DNA of 64,000 nucleotides from Neelides folsomi (lineage: Eukaryota; Arthropoda; Collembola; Neelipleona; Neelidae): positions 186,001 to 250,000 of the forward strand of contig JAQGBZ010000035.1 in the NCBI GenBank assembly GCA_034687125.1, read 5' to 3'. A model generated the notes under the pieces. That model worked only from the letters and a program-made list of their open reading frames with translations. It did not search any database and was not told the DNA's origin. The translations under genes were made by a program, and so were the position numbers. Positions 13,722 through 26,035 of the stretch are shown in pieces. Within the stretch, counting starts at the first letter, position 1, and every line of letters begins with the position of its first letter.

Positions 13722-14955
13722 ATGTTGAAGCAAAGTACAAAAGTGGCAGTTGATTTAATAAAGACAAGATTGAAGACATTTCATCAAAATAAATTTAAAA
13801 TCAGTTTATCACAAGAACCCCTAAGATCCTTCTTTTCAACTTTTAATGAGAAAAGCCCAGATTTGGATTTTACCAAGAGGGAGAGGAATGTGAACACCCA
13901 TTTCAATCACTTTGTCCATTCCTCACCCGGTATTGAGGGAAATGAATTGGCAAGAGATAAATTGTCAAATTCATTTTTCATCCTTCCTAACTTCATTAGC
14001 GAGAGCGAAGAAACGGATCTCGTCGATGAAGTGGAACCATATCTCAAGAATTTAATTTACGAAGATTCTCATTGGGACGACGTAAGTAACATATTACATA
14101 TATTTATTGTTACTCTAAATCCTTACAATTTTGAAGAATTGGTAGCTAAACGAATAGTATTGTTTATAAATGAATCATCTGGTCTGGTATAATCAATATT
14201 TAAATGACGTTTTTTAGGCAATCCACAATTACCGCGAGACCGAATTTTTAAATTGGAACACGAAAAATGAAAGAGTGATTAAGAAGGTTCGAGAAACTGC
14301 GTTTGAGTCAGAAGGAACTGCAACTTTGCGTTTTGTTCACGTTTTGGACTTGGCAAAGGACGGAGTCATCAAATCACACGTTGACAGCGTCAGAGTGAGC
14401 TTCAATTATTTCATTCTTATTTAATTGTCCGTTCCGAATTTAATTATTCACCTTTGGTTTAGTTTTGTGGAAATGTCATTGCTGGTTTGAGTCTTCTCTC
14501 TGATTGCGTAATTAATATTTTTTGAAAATTTTATTTATTAACGATCAATACTTGACAATTATTTAAAATATTATTTTCGGTTATAAAGGTTATGAGATTG
14601 AGATTAACTGCTAGTGAAGAACATTACGTAGATGCCCATTTACCAAGATTCTCCTTATACATTATGAAGTAAGAATTTTAATGATCCAAATGACATTTAT
14701 TTTGAATATATTAAATATTTTATTAAGTAACTGAAAAGTATCAAATAAAAGATAAGTAAATGCTAATTCCATGCTATCATTGTTCTATTTAGAGATCATT
14801 CAAGATATGATTTCAGCCACGAAATTTTGGGAGGAAATGAATCAGTTTTTAAAGGTGCTCCAATCGTCAAAAATCGAAGGATTTCAATTATTTGCAGAAA
14901 CGAACCCAAACCTGACAATGAACTTCCAACAATCAATATACCTGGAATCAAATGA
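13722..14955 (+). CDS. ALKBH7: ALKBH7, AlkB-family 2-oxoglutarate/Fe(II) dioxygenase
   Basis: Five exons: 13722-14081, 14218-14394, 14463-14507, 14589-14668 and 14793-14955. All introns are GT-AG and the frame closes at 274 residues. The C-terminal half matches the ALKBH7 family: the iron-binding HxD is H174/D176 in SHVDSVRFCGNVIAGLSLLSD, the distal histidine is H230 in RYDFSHEIL, and the 2-oxoglutarate-binding arginine lies in NRRISIICR (R249/R250). These are family assignments, not tested here. In animals ALKBH7 is a mitochondrial matrix protein linked to programmed necrosis and fatty-acid metabolism. The first 100 residues are basic and poorly conserved, consistent with a targeting presequence, and the protein is longer than the human one (221 residues). 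The first ATG of the open frame was chosen. A polyadenylation signal, AATAAA, follows at 14979. The next gene starts 557 bp downstream on the same strand. Confidence 0.92.
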
Positions 14956-14978
14956 ATTACTACGAGTAATTTTGAAAT

Positions 14979-14984
14979 AATAAA
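14979..14984 (+). terminator. Polyadenylation signal of ALKBH7
   Basis: A canonical AATAAA starts 24 bases after the ALKBH7 stop codon, so the 3' UTR would be very short. AT-rich sequence continues into the spacer before the next gene. Confidence 0.55.
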
Positions 14985-15512
14985 CTAGCTATTTATTATT
15001 GATTCAAATTTCTCTCACACTGTGCTTATATTTTTATCATTTCTCTATTTTTAATTTACAACATATACATAAGTTCACGCCATGGTCATGGGAAATTGCT
15101 ATATCTGTAAATATACAGGAAAACTCTAAATGTATTCATTGGAATTAGGATTTATTAATTTGTCAATGCTTCGTCGTTTGATCCTTACTGATAATATTCT
15201 GGAATTAGCGTTAATATTTTCTGGATAGTATTTCTAGAGCATGATAAGCTAAATATCTTATACTTTATTCTTACTTATAATATCATTTTTCTTTTCATTT
15301 ATAAAACTTGTTTTGTTCATACATATACAATAGCCCATTGATTCATCGTTTGAATCTGAATAGTCTATTTCCTCCAAGATAAATCTAAGGCCATCATTAA
15401 ACTTAAAATATAGAAAACCCGATATAAATTTTCATTTTGCCTTGAAAATTCGATCCTCTTGGTTGTTTCTTATTAAATTCTTATTAATTGCATTTGTCAA
15501 GTGTCTTTCGCT

Positions 15513-17145
15513 ATGTTTCCGGAAAATGCCATTCAGCGTGAGAAGATTAGAATTAACAGGGATTACATGAACTTTTATAGGAGGAAAGCATCTCGTCCAC
15601 CACTAGAAAATATTCAAGACATCACCCAACCTATACCGGTTGCTTCGTCATCAATGATCTTGACTAATACTACCCTGGAAAATGAAAGTAAATTTTACAA
15701 ATATTTACTTTTAAATTTGTGATACAAGTGTTAAGATTCTGAAGCGTTTAATTGTAAATTTTAGTAAAAACAAATATTTAATCTTATTAATTTCAGGTAC
15801 AGACGCAGACAATTACAGGCTAGGCAGAGCAACCCGTTTATGGAAAATTTGGAAAATTTGGGACAACTATGTTTCAGACTGGGCCCCTAAATATTTCACG
15901 AAGAGAAACTGCGAAAAGGATTTTGGAAAGTTTGTTCAAGATTTCCTCAACAGGAAAATCAAAAGGGCGTCCGGGATTGAGTCCGTTAACTTTACGGAAT
16001 TTAAAGTGGTAAGTATAGAAAATATAATAACATAAATATATAAATTCTTTTTTCTTCCATTTTTTCCATTATGAATCTTTTTTCCATTACTATATGTTCA
16101 AATAAATTATGTTTATGAATTCATTGTGTTTAAAACTTAAAGCTAAATAAAATGAAATTTTAGTTTAAGGTTTTGACGCAAGTGATTGATTTGGATGAGG
16201 ATGCTGGGGAATCTCTCCCCGGTGTACCCTATTGTAAACCTTACAATTTGCGCGCTAAAGAATTATCTTCTCACTCTTCGGAACAAATTTGGACATTGAG
16301 TTCTGGTGGGGACTTGGCTCATTATCTCGAATCGACATTTTCGGCTGGAGAAATTTTCATTGTATCCATCAAGAGGAATTCTATGAGTTCATTGGGGAAT
16401 AAAACCCTTTCTCTCAATTTCATTCCATCAAATGTTCAATTAAATGATGGTGAATTGGATGACTGGGACTATCCTTCCATTGACATAATCAGAATACCTC
16501 CTCCTGTGAGTAAAATTTAAAATTTTATAGACTTACGATTTTATAATTGTAAATACATACAAACATAGTATTATAATGATATCCCTTAAAATTAATTTTA
16601 TTTATGTATAGTCTGAAGGACGAAACGATACACATGTCATCGAATCCATAATGCCGCTAAGGAGTGAAAGCAAAAGACATATCGTGAATTATGTGTGTTG
16701 GAACGATGAACGTTCTTATGATTACAGGACTTGTGGACTAATTTTTCGAATGAAATTGGAATTGTGGACGTAAGGACCGATTAATATTCAAACAATATAT
16801 TCAATATATAATCATATGGCTATTTAAAATGACTAACCCGTATTTTAATTTAGCCTTGAAAACGAAGAATTAGCAATCAAATTACCAATTGTTGAGTTTG
16901 ATAACGCTGAGGATCTTTATTCGGACTTTTTGATGAGATTGTATATAGACGCTCTGAGGGAAAAGAAAAGGAAAATGTCGGTAAATAATAAGAATACATT
17001 AAGATTCAAATTCACACTTCAGGATGTCAAATATGTATGGGCGAATTATGCAAGAAAGATGGTCTATACCGCTATGGTTGCAACCTTGGTCTCCTGCGCT
17101 TGGTTCTTCAAAATGTGCGATCTTTGCATTAAAGGGTTAACTTAA
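15513..17145 (+). CDS. Unrecognised 392-residue protein with C-terminal membrane segment
   Basis: Five exons: 15513-15687, 15797-16008, 16164-16505, 16612-16769 and 16854-17145. All have GT-AG borders and the frame closes with no internal stop, so this is a real gene although I cannot name it. The N-terminus is soluble and basic. A tryptophan-rich patch (LWKIWKIWDNYVSDW) lies at residues 73-87. The middle is acidic, with several potential N-glycosylation sequons. The only clear hydrophobic segment is residues 365-381 (MVYTAMVATLVSCAWFF), 11 residues from the end, as in tail-anchored or type II/III single-pass proteins. Just before it, DVKYVWANY weakly recalls the VKFAWVQY next to the last membrane helix of TMEM231, but the first TMEM231 helix is absent, so I do not assign that family. 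AATAAA occurs at 17483. The gene is convergent with NCKAP1. Confidence 0.8.
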
Positions 17146-17967
17146 TTAACACTATTACAATAGAAAATCTAACTATTACTTAAAATTTAATCAAGTAAAT
17201 GAAACGATCTAAATTAATTAAGTACCATTTACAGTTTTAATCTAAAATACTTAATTGATTGAATTAAAGGGATCCCATCATTGAGAAACTTGAACAAGCA
17301 GCCGAGAATTCAACTTTTTTTCCATGAACAAAATAATTGGACTTTTGTATCTTTCAAGGTCAAAATTATTATTTATTGTTATTACTTTATAATATAATTA
17401 GTGTTAATTTATAAATGTTGCTAGTTAAATAAGTTAGATTTATAGTTTATATTGGGTATATGAATATTATGGATATTACTTAAATAAAGGAGGATGCTTT
17501 GTGTAAAAGTACTTATCTGGTGTGCTATGGATTAATTAATTTTATCCTAATATATTGCAATTAAATTGTCACTTATAAAATGTTAATTACCTTAAGTATA
17601 AATAATACATTATACATAAATGTTATCTATAATAGTAGTTAAATTGTAGTTTAAACACTGCCTAAATTATATTTATATGTACATGAATAAAAAAAACTAC
17701 GAGTTTGAAAATTCAAAAAAAAACCTTTGGGATTTTAAATCAAATTAATTAATTACCATCGTTTTATGTTACATCGTTTTTTAACAACGTTAACGTTAAA
17801 CTTAGTCAACATTGTCCGAACATAATATATTTATAAAATATACGTAATGACATACGCATATAATGAGGGTCAATACTATGAAGTAAATATTAAAAGTAAT
17901 CGTTAGTTATTAAAAATTGTATCCTAACATACATTATTTCACAATTTACATTTAACTTTTGAGCCAC

Positions 17968-20900
17968 TTATGGTGCATGTCCCTGCATCTCTTGTTTGTA
18001 AACTGCATGGAACGCATTTCTAATAAGTGCGTATGGGAAACAGGATTCAAGAAGATCCATAGTCAAAAATGAAGATTCTTGAACAATCTGAAATGTTTGA
18101 TAAATTTTTCTCAAATATATTTGTTTAATTTATGAATTTTAATTCGAATAATTTATGAATACGAAAAAAACAACCCTGATTTTAATAATTATAAGTACCA
18201 TATCAAGAAGCAGGTAAACGGATTCTCTGTTCTTTACGTTTTCCTTATCCGCTTCATGACCAAGTCTTAAAAGGCTTGAAGATGCTAACTAGAATTTCAA
18301 ATAAATTATTTGACAATTAAAGATTTGGTTTGTAAGGAAATCCTTCGAAAGATTTATAAAAACTTATTAGTTTAATAAATTATATTTTAGTTTATTGATT
18401 ACCGCAAGGAATTCCTTGAGTCGATCCTCAATATCACCTTGACCCCAAATAGTAAAAAGGGCAGCAAAAATTGCATTGATGGCGGAAGCAAGACAATGAA
18501 TATTATTGGAATGTCCTTCCAACGAGGCTCTATAAACAGAACCATCGATTCGCGATAATTTTGGAATCGAAACTGCAACGAAGACCATGAGGAGACAAGC
18601 AAGTGTGTATTCATCTTCCCCCGTTTCTAATGGAAAATATAATATGAGGCTCGATCGTATTTTTCTATTTTAAATTCCTAATTATTATTTCTTATAAAAA
18701 TCCAACTTACCATTTTTTTGACTCCTTAGTGTGAAAACCAAGGTTGGATCCACTTTGAGCGAAATTCCGGCAGCTGAAGCCATCTCAGCAACATTCTAAT
18801 CAATGAACCGTATTAAAGCACAATATTCAGTGTAATTAAAATAAAGAAATCGTATAGTTATTAGTACAATTGTAATTACACCCCAACGTCAACTGGGTTT
18901 GCGCGCTCCTTGGTTTTGACAACTTTCCTTCAAACCCAGTTGACGTTGTGGAGTATGTAATTAATAAAATACGATATAAAAGTAATCAAAACTTATTCTT
19001 ACAATTGATTCCCCATTGGGAGCATGATCGTGAAAATCTAAAATTGAACTGAGGAGAAAAGGAATTCTGTCAATTAGAGTTTCATGAAGAGCTTCCTGGG
19101 CAAGTTGTCGAAATCTCAGGATCATTCCGATGATTGTCATCCTTTGTAATACATTTTCAACGTCTAAAAATCAATAAAAATGACAATAAGCCGATTTTCA
19201 ATAAAATAATATACCTAATAGCTTATGTAGGTATTATAAGATTAACGTTAATATAGGATTCTCACTTTGAAGTTTCCTGAAAAGGTCTTTCATGATTTCC
19301 GGTTTATCAAAATTAGTTCGAAGGGCCATTAACACGTCTTTGTTCGTTGCGACAAGTTTCTATTTTAAAAGATATTTTAGAATTATAAAAATTATATCGC
19401 GTCAATATGAAAATAATACTTAATATATTAAACATTTAATAGAAGTTTTCCAAACCTTCAATTCTTGCACTTGCCCTGCAATCTGCCACATGAGGGTCTC
19501 ATTCAAATGTTTCATCCCATAAGGGCCAATGAGTTCGGCAAGTGCTCGAAGTTCAGTAAAGTCAGAGAACTCTTCAGGGTTGAAGGGCACATTCCCTTCG
19601 GCGTTGAGGCTTACAAACGCTCGTTGATTTCCAGAAAAGCAAATGTTTCCGGCGCTGACTCTTCTCAGAAGAACCTCAGAATACCATTGGGTGTAAATTG
19701 CAGCCACAGTTTTTTCTCCATGGCTGTCCAATTGCTGAGTTTGTTGGAGAAGAACGTTGTTGAAAACACGAGTCATGTCGAGATGAACTAGAAGTTGAAT
19801 ATAAATAAAATTTAATTAAAAAGTTCCTAATTACATTTAAAATAAATCCATGTATCTTTAAAATGAAGATAAAATAAGATTTTCAAACCATAATTTTCCA
19901 CTGTTTGAAGGACATTCATGTATGCTCGAACACTTGCAAGAAGTTCAGAAGGCTTTGCAATTTCGTTCGTTTCCGCATTGTACATCACCATTCCAACCAA
20001 AGACTTTGCAAACCGATTTTCCAAATGTTGGTGAAGATATTCCTTCGGGGCAAACGTGTATTCCCAAACAGAAATTGAAGGGCAGTAGTTGATGGCAAAA
20101 CAGAGTTCGGTCAATGCCATGTGAAGTTTATCCATCCTAAATAATTTTATTTCCAATTTATAATAAAATCGATTTATTTTTTCAATAATCTTTAGTTCAA
20201 TTCAAATCAACGTACGTGGTAAGGTCTTCTCTCGTCTTTCGAAAGCTTTCAACTCCTGGTTTATTGATTTCAGGTAGCGGCTTTTTCGTTTTTTCTTTCC
20301 CTTTCTTACGATGAAAGTGGTGGGCCAAAAGAGTTGCACAATGTTTAGGTAAAAGCTTTTAACCAAAAATTCAATTAGTAAGTTGAATAAAAGTTTCATA
20401 AAATTCCATTTCTTTAATTAAATGCATGTATAATGAATAAGATTAACAAAATATGTAATAATTAAATTAAATGATATCTGTATCTTTGCTTTACTTTGTC
20501 ACTCAAAGTGCATTGATGATCGCAAATTAGCGTAATTATATTCTTAGCTTCTTTTGCAACTTCATCCAAAAATATATTTACAACGGACAAACTTCGTTCT
20601 CGAATATGATGTCTCTAAATAATGTCAAAAATGCATATTGATGTATTTTAAATGAGATTTTGATTTCAAAATACCTAATTTAAATTATTCTCTAAAACGC
20701 CATAATATTTTAAATTAAACAAACCTCTTCAGGACACATTTCATGAGTGCAATGTTGAAAATGACTGCAAATGAGAGGAAATGCGACGAGGTAACGAATC
20801 TGAGCAGGAAATTCCAAGCACATGTGGAACTGATCTTCAAATATTTTGTTGTAAAAGCTAAAAGATTAAAATATTTAATTGAGAACCATTTAGATGAATA

Positions 20901-23504
20901 AATGAAATTGAAAACTTGTTAAAAAATTACCAAAGAAGGGAGAGGTCGGATGTCTCAAGAAGAAGTTCATCTTGGAAGTCAACGAGTTTGAGATGGAAAA
21001 TCGTTGTGTTCATTAGGTAAGATAAACCTTGAATCCGACTCAGAGAGTGAGAAAGGAAAGATTGAAGTCGATACCAATCAAGACGAATTCCCCGAAAATC
21101 AAATATTTCATTCTCCTCAACTTAAATAAAAAATTATTTATTCAATTATATAAATAAATGTGTGCAAGGTGAAAATTATAATGTTTAGCAGTAATTCAAA
21201 TTAAATCTTACCTTGCTTGACTGATAAATTTGAAATAGTCGTGTAAATGGAGCCAAGAATCATCGATTCAGTTTCCAATTTCGAGAAGTTTCCAAGAAGC
21301 TGACCGAGTGCGGGTCCATCGTAGCACGACAAATATTGAACATAATATCTCTGAATGACTTGACTATACTTTCGTATGAGGGCTACGGAAATACGAATAA
21401 TACAACATTAAATGTCTAAATTAAAATCAAAGTGGTTTAAAAATTTCACCTCGAAGTTCCTCCATATGAAAGAAAAGTTCAGGAAGTTGTCTGTCAATGA
21501 GATCCTCAGTCGCTTTGCTCTTTCCCTTTAGCGGTGGAGGATTGTCGTGGTGGCGAAGAAGCCAAACAACTTCGTCTCTCGCGTAGCATAATCCCATAAA
21601 GACATACAATGCCTATATAAATAAAATTAATTACATTAATTTACCTACAAGTACATTATGATATTCTATTAAACCTTAAATACAGATAAATAAGTATATT
21701 AGTTATGCATAATCATTTAACAACCTTCATTATACTGATATTTAATTGCTTAATACTTATTTATTTGGGTAAATATTTATAAACTATGTAAATTACCTTT
21801 GGACCAAGAAGTCCAGGTTGATCTGTCATTACTAATGCCATTTCTTTTAATGCCGTCCGGAAAAATTTTCTTCTTTCCCGATGCATAAGTGCACTGAAAT
21901 TTAAACCACATATCAAATGAATTTAAATTAAATATGTTACATTTAGATATAAACTAAATGTAAATGTAAGAGGTGGAAAAAACTTACGCGTGTCCCACAG
22001 CATAATTACAGGCCTCCTTCACTTCCGAAACTCTTTTATTGTATCCTTTGATTGTTTCAAAGAAACTGTTCACATATGAATGAATGTAAAGGACTTCGTC
22101 CCGGAAGAGTGTCACAACCCAAGAAGCCCGCAAAGCCGCCAACCACATTTCATTTGCAGGAATCTGAGTTTGGTTCAATGCTTGATGACTCAGCATGAAG
22201 CCAACTAAAATTGAAATCCAGTTTAAGAGCAAATTCGGGAAAAGATTATAAAAAGTGTTCAATTACAAATAATCCATCGCTCCATTGTGTCCAGTGACAA
22301 ATATTCACAAGGAGTTGTGTCCGTCCTTGCAGGAATGAGCAAATAACTTGGTTGAGCTGTTAAACTCAGCATTTGCTTTTTTCTATAATTGAATGAAAAG
22401 AAATTATTAACATTAAATATGTAACTATAAGACTAAACATGTTTTAGTATAAAAATATGAATAAAAAACCTTAACGTTTCAGCTTCAAGATTTCTTCTTG
22501 GATAAATGTGCTGAAGAGATGCAAGAGCTCTTACAAGCAGTTTTGAATGAGGTCCAAATTCTTCTGACAATTTTTTCAATGGAGGATCGTATTCCAGAAT
22601 CATTTGTCCAAGTCGAGGAAAACTAGTATCCCTTAAATGTCGTTTAAGATTACAATGATATAATAATAATAGATATCTCAGAAAATATTCACGAAATTCA
22701 TTTTTCTCTTACGATGGATTAGAGACATTGGCCATTTCTTGAGCGATGTGGAAAAGGCCCAATACGGCTTTTCTGTCCTCGACTCTTGACAGAAGTATCA
22801 TGAGAGTGGAGTAAGTCACAATCAAGTCAAGATAACCTTTCGTCAGGTCGAAATTGAGTGTCTAAAATTCAAATATTTGATATTACAAAGCATGTTAGAT
22901 TAAATGAATAAAAATATAAGCTCTAATAAAATTTTGTAAAATACATTTGTAACATTTATATGAATAATTTTAACAGTAACATCACTTACAATGTCGAGTT
23001 CAACTTGGCAGGCATCCATTATTGTCAATAACTCCGAAACATGATCTTTGAAATCGAGGAGGTCGACGAATGTGAAATAATACAAGTGCAATGTTTTGGT
23101 AATATCTGCTCGATATTGACTTATATTTTGAACCTTTAAAACATTAAACAATCCAATTTTAATATATAAATCCATTGAAAATTTATTAAAATTATTGATT
23201 TTACATATTGACATTACCTGTCTAAAGTCGATATTAGGAAACCTTTTCACGATGTGCTTAATCGACGATTCCAAAGATTTCTCAGAAAGAAACCCCGGTT
23301 TTGATTTTGTATCCCCACATGCCTGATAAAACAAAACAATTATTATTGAATTTAAAACCAATGGAAAGAATTAATCAACTTTAAGAATTTGAACAATGGT
23401 TGTATAATTACTTTTTTAATATTGTAAAGTCTCGTAAGGAGCCCGATTCCTCGATCATTGAGGATCGTGAGCTTCTCTGCAAGCTTCTGGAGTGTCACAT
23501 CCAT
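17968..23504 (-). CDS. NCKAP1: NCKAP1 / Hem (Nap1), WAVE regulatory complex subunit
   Basis: Twenty-two exons read from 23504 down to 17968: 23412-23504, 23218-23322, 22990-23133, 22713-22861, 22470-22631, 22267-22382, 21988-22204, 21797-21893, 21450-21612, 21212-21382, 20931-21120, 20725-20857, 20495-20614, 20216-20355, 19889-20136, 19456-19787, 19266-19359, 19003-19163, 18711-18795, 18403-18626, 18199-18288, 17968-18087. They sum to 3354 bases, or 1117 residues, close to the animal family length of about 1128. Collinear family signatures include [14 protein letters not shown] near the start, [58 protein letters not shown] and [12 protein letters not shown] near the end. In animals the protein pairs with CYFIP/Sra-1 in the WAVE complex and links Rac to Arp2/3-driven actin assembly. 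The start is the ATG giving [12 protein letters not shown]. Introns are short, about 55-150 bases in most cases; the one between exons 18 and 19 holds a perfect inverted repeat. Confidence 0.96.
18885..18947. repeat. Perfect intronic inverted repeat in NCKAP1
   Basis: The 17-base arms AACGTCAACTGGGTTTG (18885-18901) and its exact reverse complement (18931-18947) are separated by 29 bases, inside the intron between NCKAP1 exons 18 and 19. Weaker symmetry continues outward, with TAATTACA-like sequence on both sides. This fits a very small foldback element or a structured intronic RNA. Confidence 0.6.
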
Positions 23505-24079
23505 CTTGAACTGGGTTGAATCCAAAAAAATTCAAGGTGTGAATCCAAAAGTTAATTGTTTATTCTTCAAAATCCACCGGTGAGGATTGGTCGATAAATA
23601 TCTTAGGAATTGTCACCGCACTCGTGTTGAGTCACGAAAATCACTCCACTCCTCATCATCCCTTGTGTTTGACCAAAAGGGTTGAATCCTCCCAATTGGG
23701 ATTTCAATGGATATTAACTAGGGTATTTAACTCTTAATTGAGCTTGTTGATGGGAAGGGATGTGGCTTCTTTTGACAATTCCTTCTGTTGTGTATGGATG
23801 ACTTTTATATACACAGAATGTTGGGAGGATTGGAATTGGACTGACGAGGGCGGCACTCGAATCTCATCATACCCCACTCAAGCCTCAGCTCATAACAGAC
23901 TATTCCCAGGCAATAAATTGAATTTCCTACCTTGACATGTTTAAAAGTATTTTAACTTTAACACTTTAAGTATTGTAAGTAAATCGAATCCCTCATATGT
24001 GTAATAATATTTTGACTAATTTAGCGACTTACTAACTAGCTTCATGAAAACCTTATATTAATTCCTTTAAATCACAATC
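23505..24079. promoter_or_regulatory. Divergent intergenic promoter, NCKAP1 / SLC35C1
   Basis: The 575 bases between the two start codons must hold the promoters of both divergent genes. No clear TATA box is placed correctly for either, as expected for broadly expressed genes. A patch at about 23580-23900 is less AT-rich than the coding block around it. A short open frame at 23738-23935 (+) lies here and is not supported as a gene. Confidence 0.5.
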
Positions 24080-26035
24080 ATGAAGTCATATGAAAAGAGT
24101 CATTTAATCAATGAAAAATCTTCTAAGACATTATGTCAACAATATATTTACATTGGGACCATCGTGGCATGCTATTGGTAACCACAATTAATGATTTATA
24201 GATAATTATTATTTAATATTTTTGTTTTGCTTAAAAATAGTTTTCTAATCATTTTAGGGTCATTTCAATACTAACGGTGTTTGTGAACAAGTCGCTCTTG
24301 AGTGCTCAGGAGGACTTTGATGCCCCCATGTTTGTAACATGGTTTCAATGTGTGTTCACCGTCCTTGTTTGTGTGATACTTAAACGGTCCAGGAATCTTC
24401 TGAGTGCAATCGGACTTCCTGAGTACCCTTCAACTCCATATAATTCCAAGCTCCTTCTTAAAGTAATCATTTATTTAATCAATAATTTATGACAATTTGT
24501 TAATATTAATCAAAAATGTTAATTAAATTAATAAAATTTTATTTGTAATTTTATTCACATTTCTAGATACTTCCTTTATCAGTCATCTTTGTGGGGATGG
24601 TGTCCTTTAATAATCTTTGCCTTAAATATGTCGGAGTGTCTTTTTATTACTTGGCTCGATCTTTAACCACAGTCACCAACGTCATTTTCACTTTTATAAT
24701 CTTAAGTAAGTTAAAAATATCGTATAGCAAATAATGACAATTTTATTGATTGAGTTTATTTTAGATAAGACTGTTTCAAAACGAGCCGTCGGGTGTTGTT
24801 TAGTTATTACCTTTGGCTACTTTTTGGGAATTGACCAAGAAGGACTTGGAGGTATTAAATACAAGTCAAAAATCACTTATTTAAGCGATTCGTGGTTGTA
24901 ATTCAATTTTATTTGATTATTACTTTAAGGGAAAATCACTTTGACCGGAATCGCATATGGGATATTATCATCTTGTTGCGTCTCGCTCAATTCCATCTTT
25001 ACCAAGAAGGTTTTAGTTTGGGTTGAAAATTCTGCTTGGAGTTTGACTTTTTACAACAATGTGAACGCAAGTTTGCTCTTCATTCCTCTCATGTTCCTAT
25101 TTGGTGAACTTCCAAACAACGTGTTTGTTGCACAAATGATTGAACCACATTTCTGGTACTTGATGGTTCTGGGTGGATTTTGTGGAGTGTCCATTGGATT
25201 CGTCACAGCTTTACAAATCAAGGTGATTTTTCAGTTTATCAAAATTCAATTTTCGGATTTTAATTATGAGTTTCCAGGCGACGTCTCCCCTGACGCATAA
25301 CATTTCTGGGACAGCGAAAGCTTGTGTTCAAACACTAATTGCAGTCTGGGTTTATGGAGACGTGAAATCTTGGCCTTGGTGGGCTTCTAATTGGATTGTT
25401 CTATTTGGGAGCGGACTCTACACAAAAGTCCAACAAATTGACATGGAAAAAGATTATAATAAAAAAGCTCTACCCATGTAACCTTTAATAACTTATCAAT
25501 TACAAATTACAACTCAATTACTTTAAGAATATTATAATAAATATTTCACGTCTGTTCTATTAGCAATATTACTTTTAATTGATATTTACATATATTTATT
25601 CTATAAGGAAGTATAAAAGTATACGAAATTCAACTTTAAATAAACTCCGATGTTAGATTTAACTTTGTGATACTTTTTAGCTTTATTAAGAATTTTATTA
25701 AAAGTGGAAATTGAGTTTAAATACTGACCTATTATTGGGATATAATTATTAGCAATTTTTAGAGGATACAATTTTACTTGTTATGCAGCTGAGACTTATT
25801 AATTTAGTGTTTTAACAGTATTTAAATAGAAGTGCAGTTGAATACCCGTGTGAAAGTACAAAGATTTAGTATATATTCTGTGTATATCGAAATGGATTAT
25901 TAAAAAATTAATTTATTTGTGCTGTGTTGTATTTTAGTAATTTTTAATTTAATGAAACTTTTATACCATTGTAGGAAAGAAGATGAAGAATTAAAAGAAA
26001 ATCTTCTCAAAGGCGGCAAATCTCAAGACATTTAA
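24080..26035 (+). CDS. SLC35C1: GDP-fucose transporter (SLC35C1 / Gfr)
   Basis: Seven exons: 24080-24177, 24258-24462, 24567-24705, 24765-24851, 24930-25222, 25278-25477 and 25975-26035. They give 360 residues with consistent phases; human SLC35C1 has 364. It is a nucleotide-sugar transporter of the drug/metabolite transporter fold, expected to have about ten membrane helices. Family signatures in order: [10 protein letters not shown] in the first helix region, [66 protein letters not shown] and the highly conserved [15 protein letters not shown]. The family imports GDP-fucose into the Golgi lumen in exchange for GMP, supplying fucosyltransferases, for example for Notch and N-glycan fucosylation. 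The last exon adds a charged cytosolic tail ending KGGKSQDI. If the final intron is retained, translation stops three bases after the splice site, giving a shorter tail. Confidence 0.95.
25639..25644 (+). terminator. Candidate internal polyadenylation signal in last intron of SLC35C1
   Basis: AATAAA lies 158 bases downstream of the in-frame TAA that follows the exon 6 donor; another lies near 25535. Use of either would end the transcript inside the last intron and give a protein ending KKALPM instead of the longer tail. Confidence 0.35.

Noticed and set aside
15513-17145. Assignment of the unknown gene to TMEM231
   Set aside because: Only a short match before the last helix; the N-terminal helix and other family blocks are missing.
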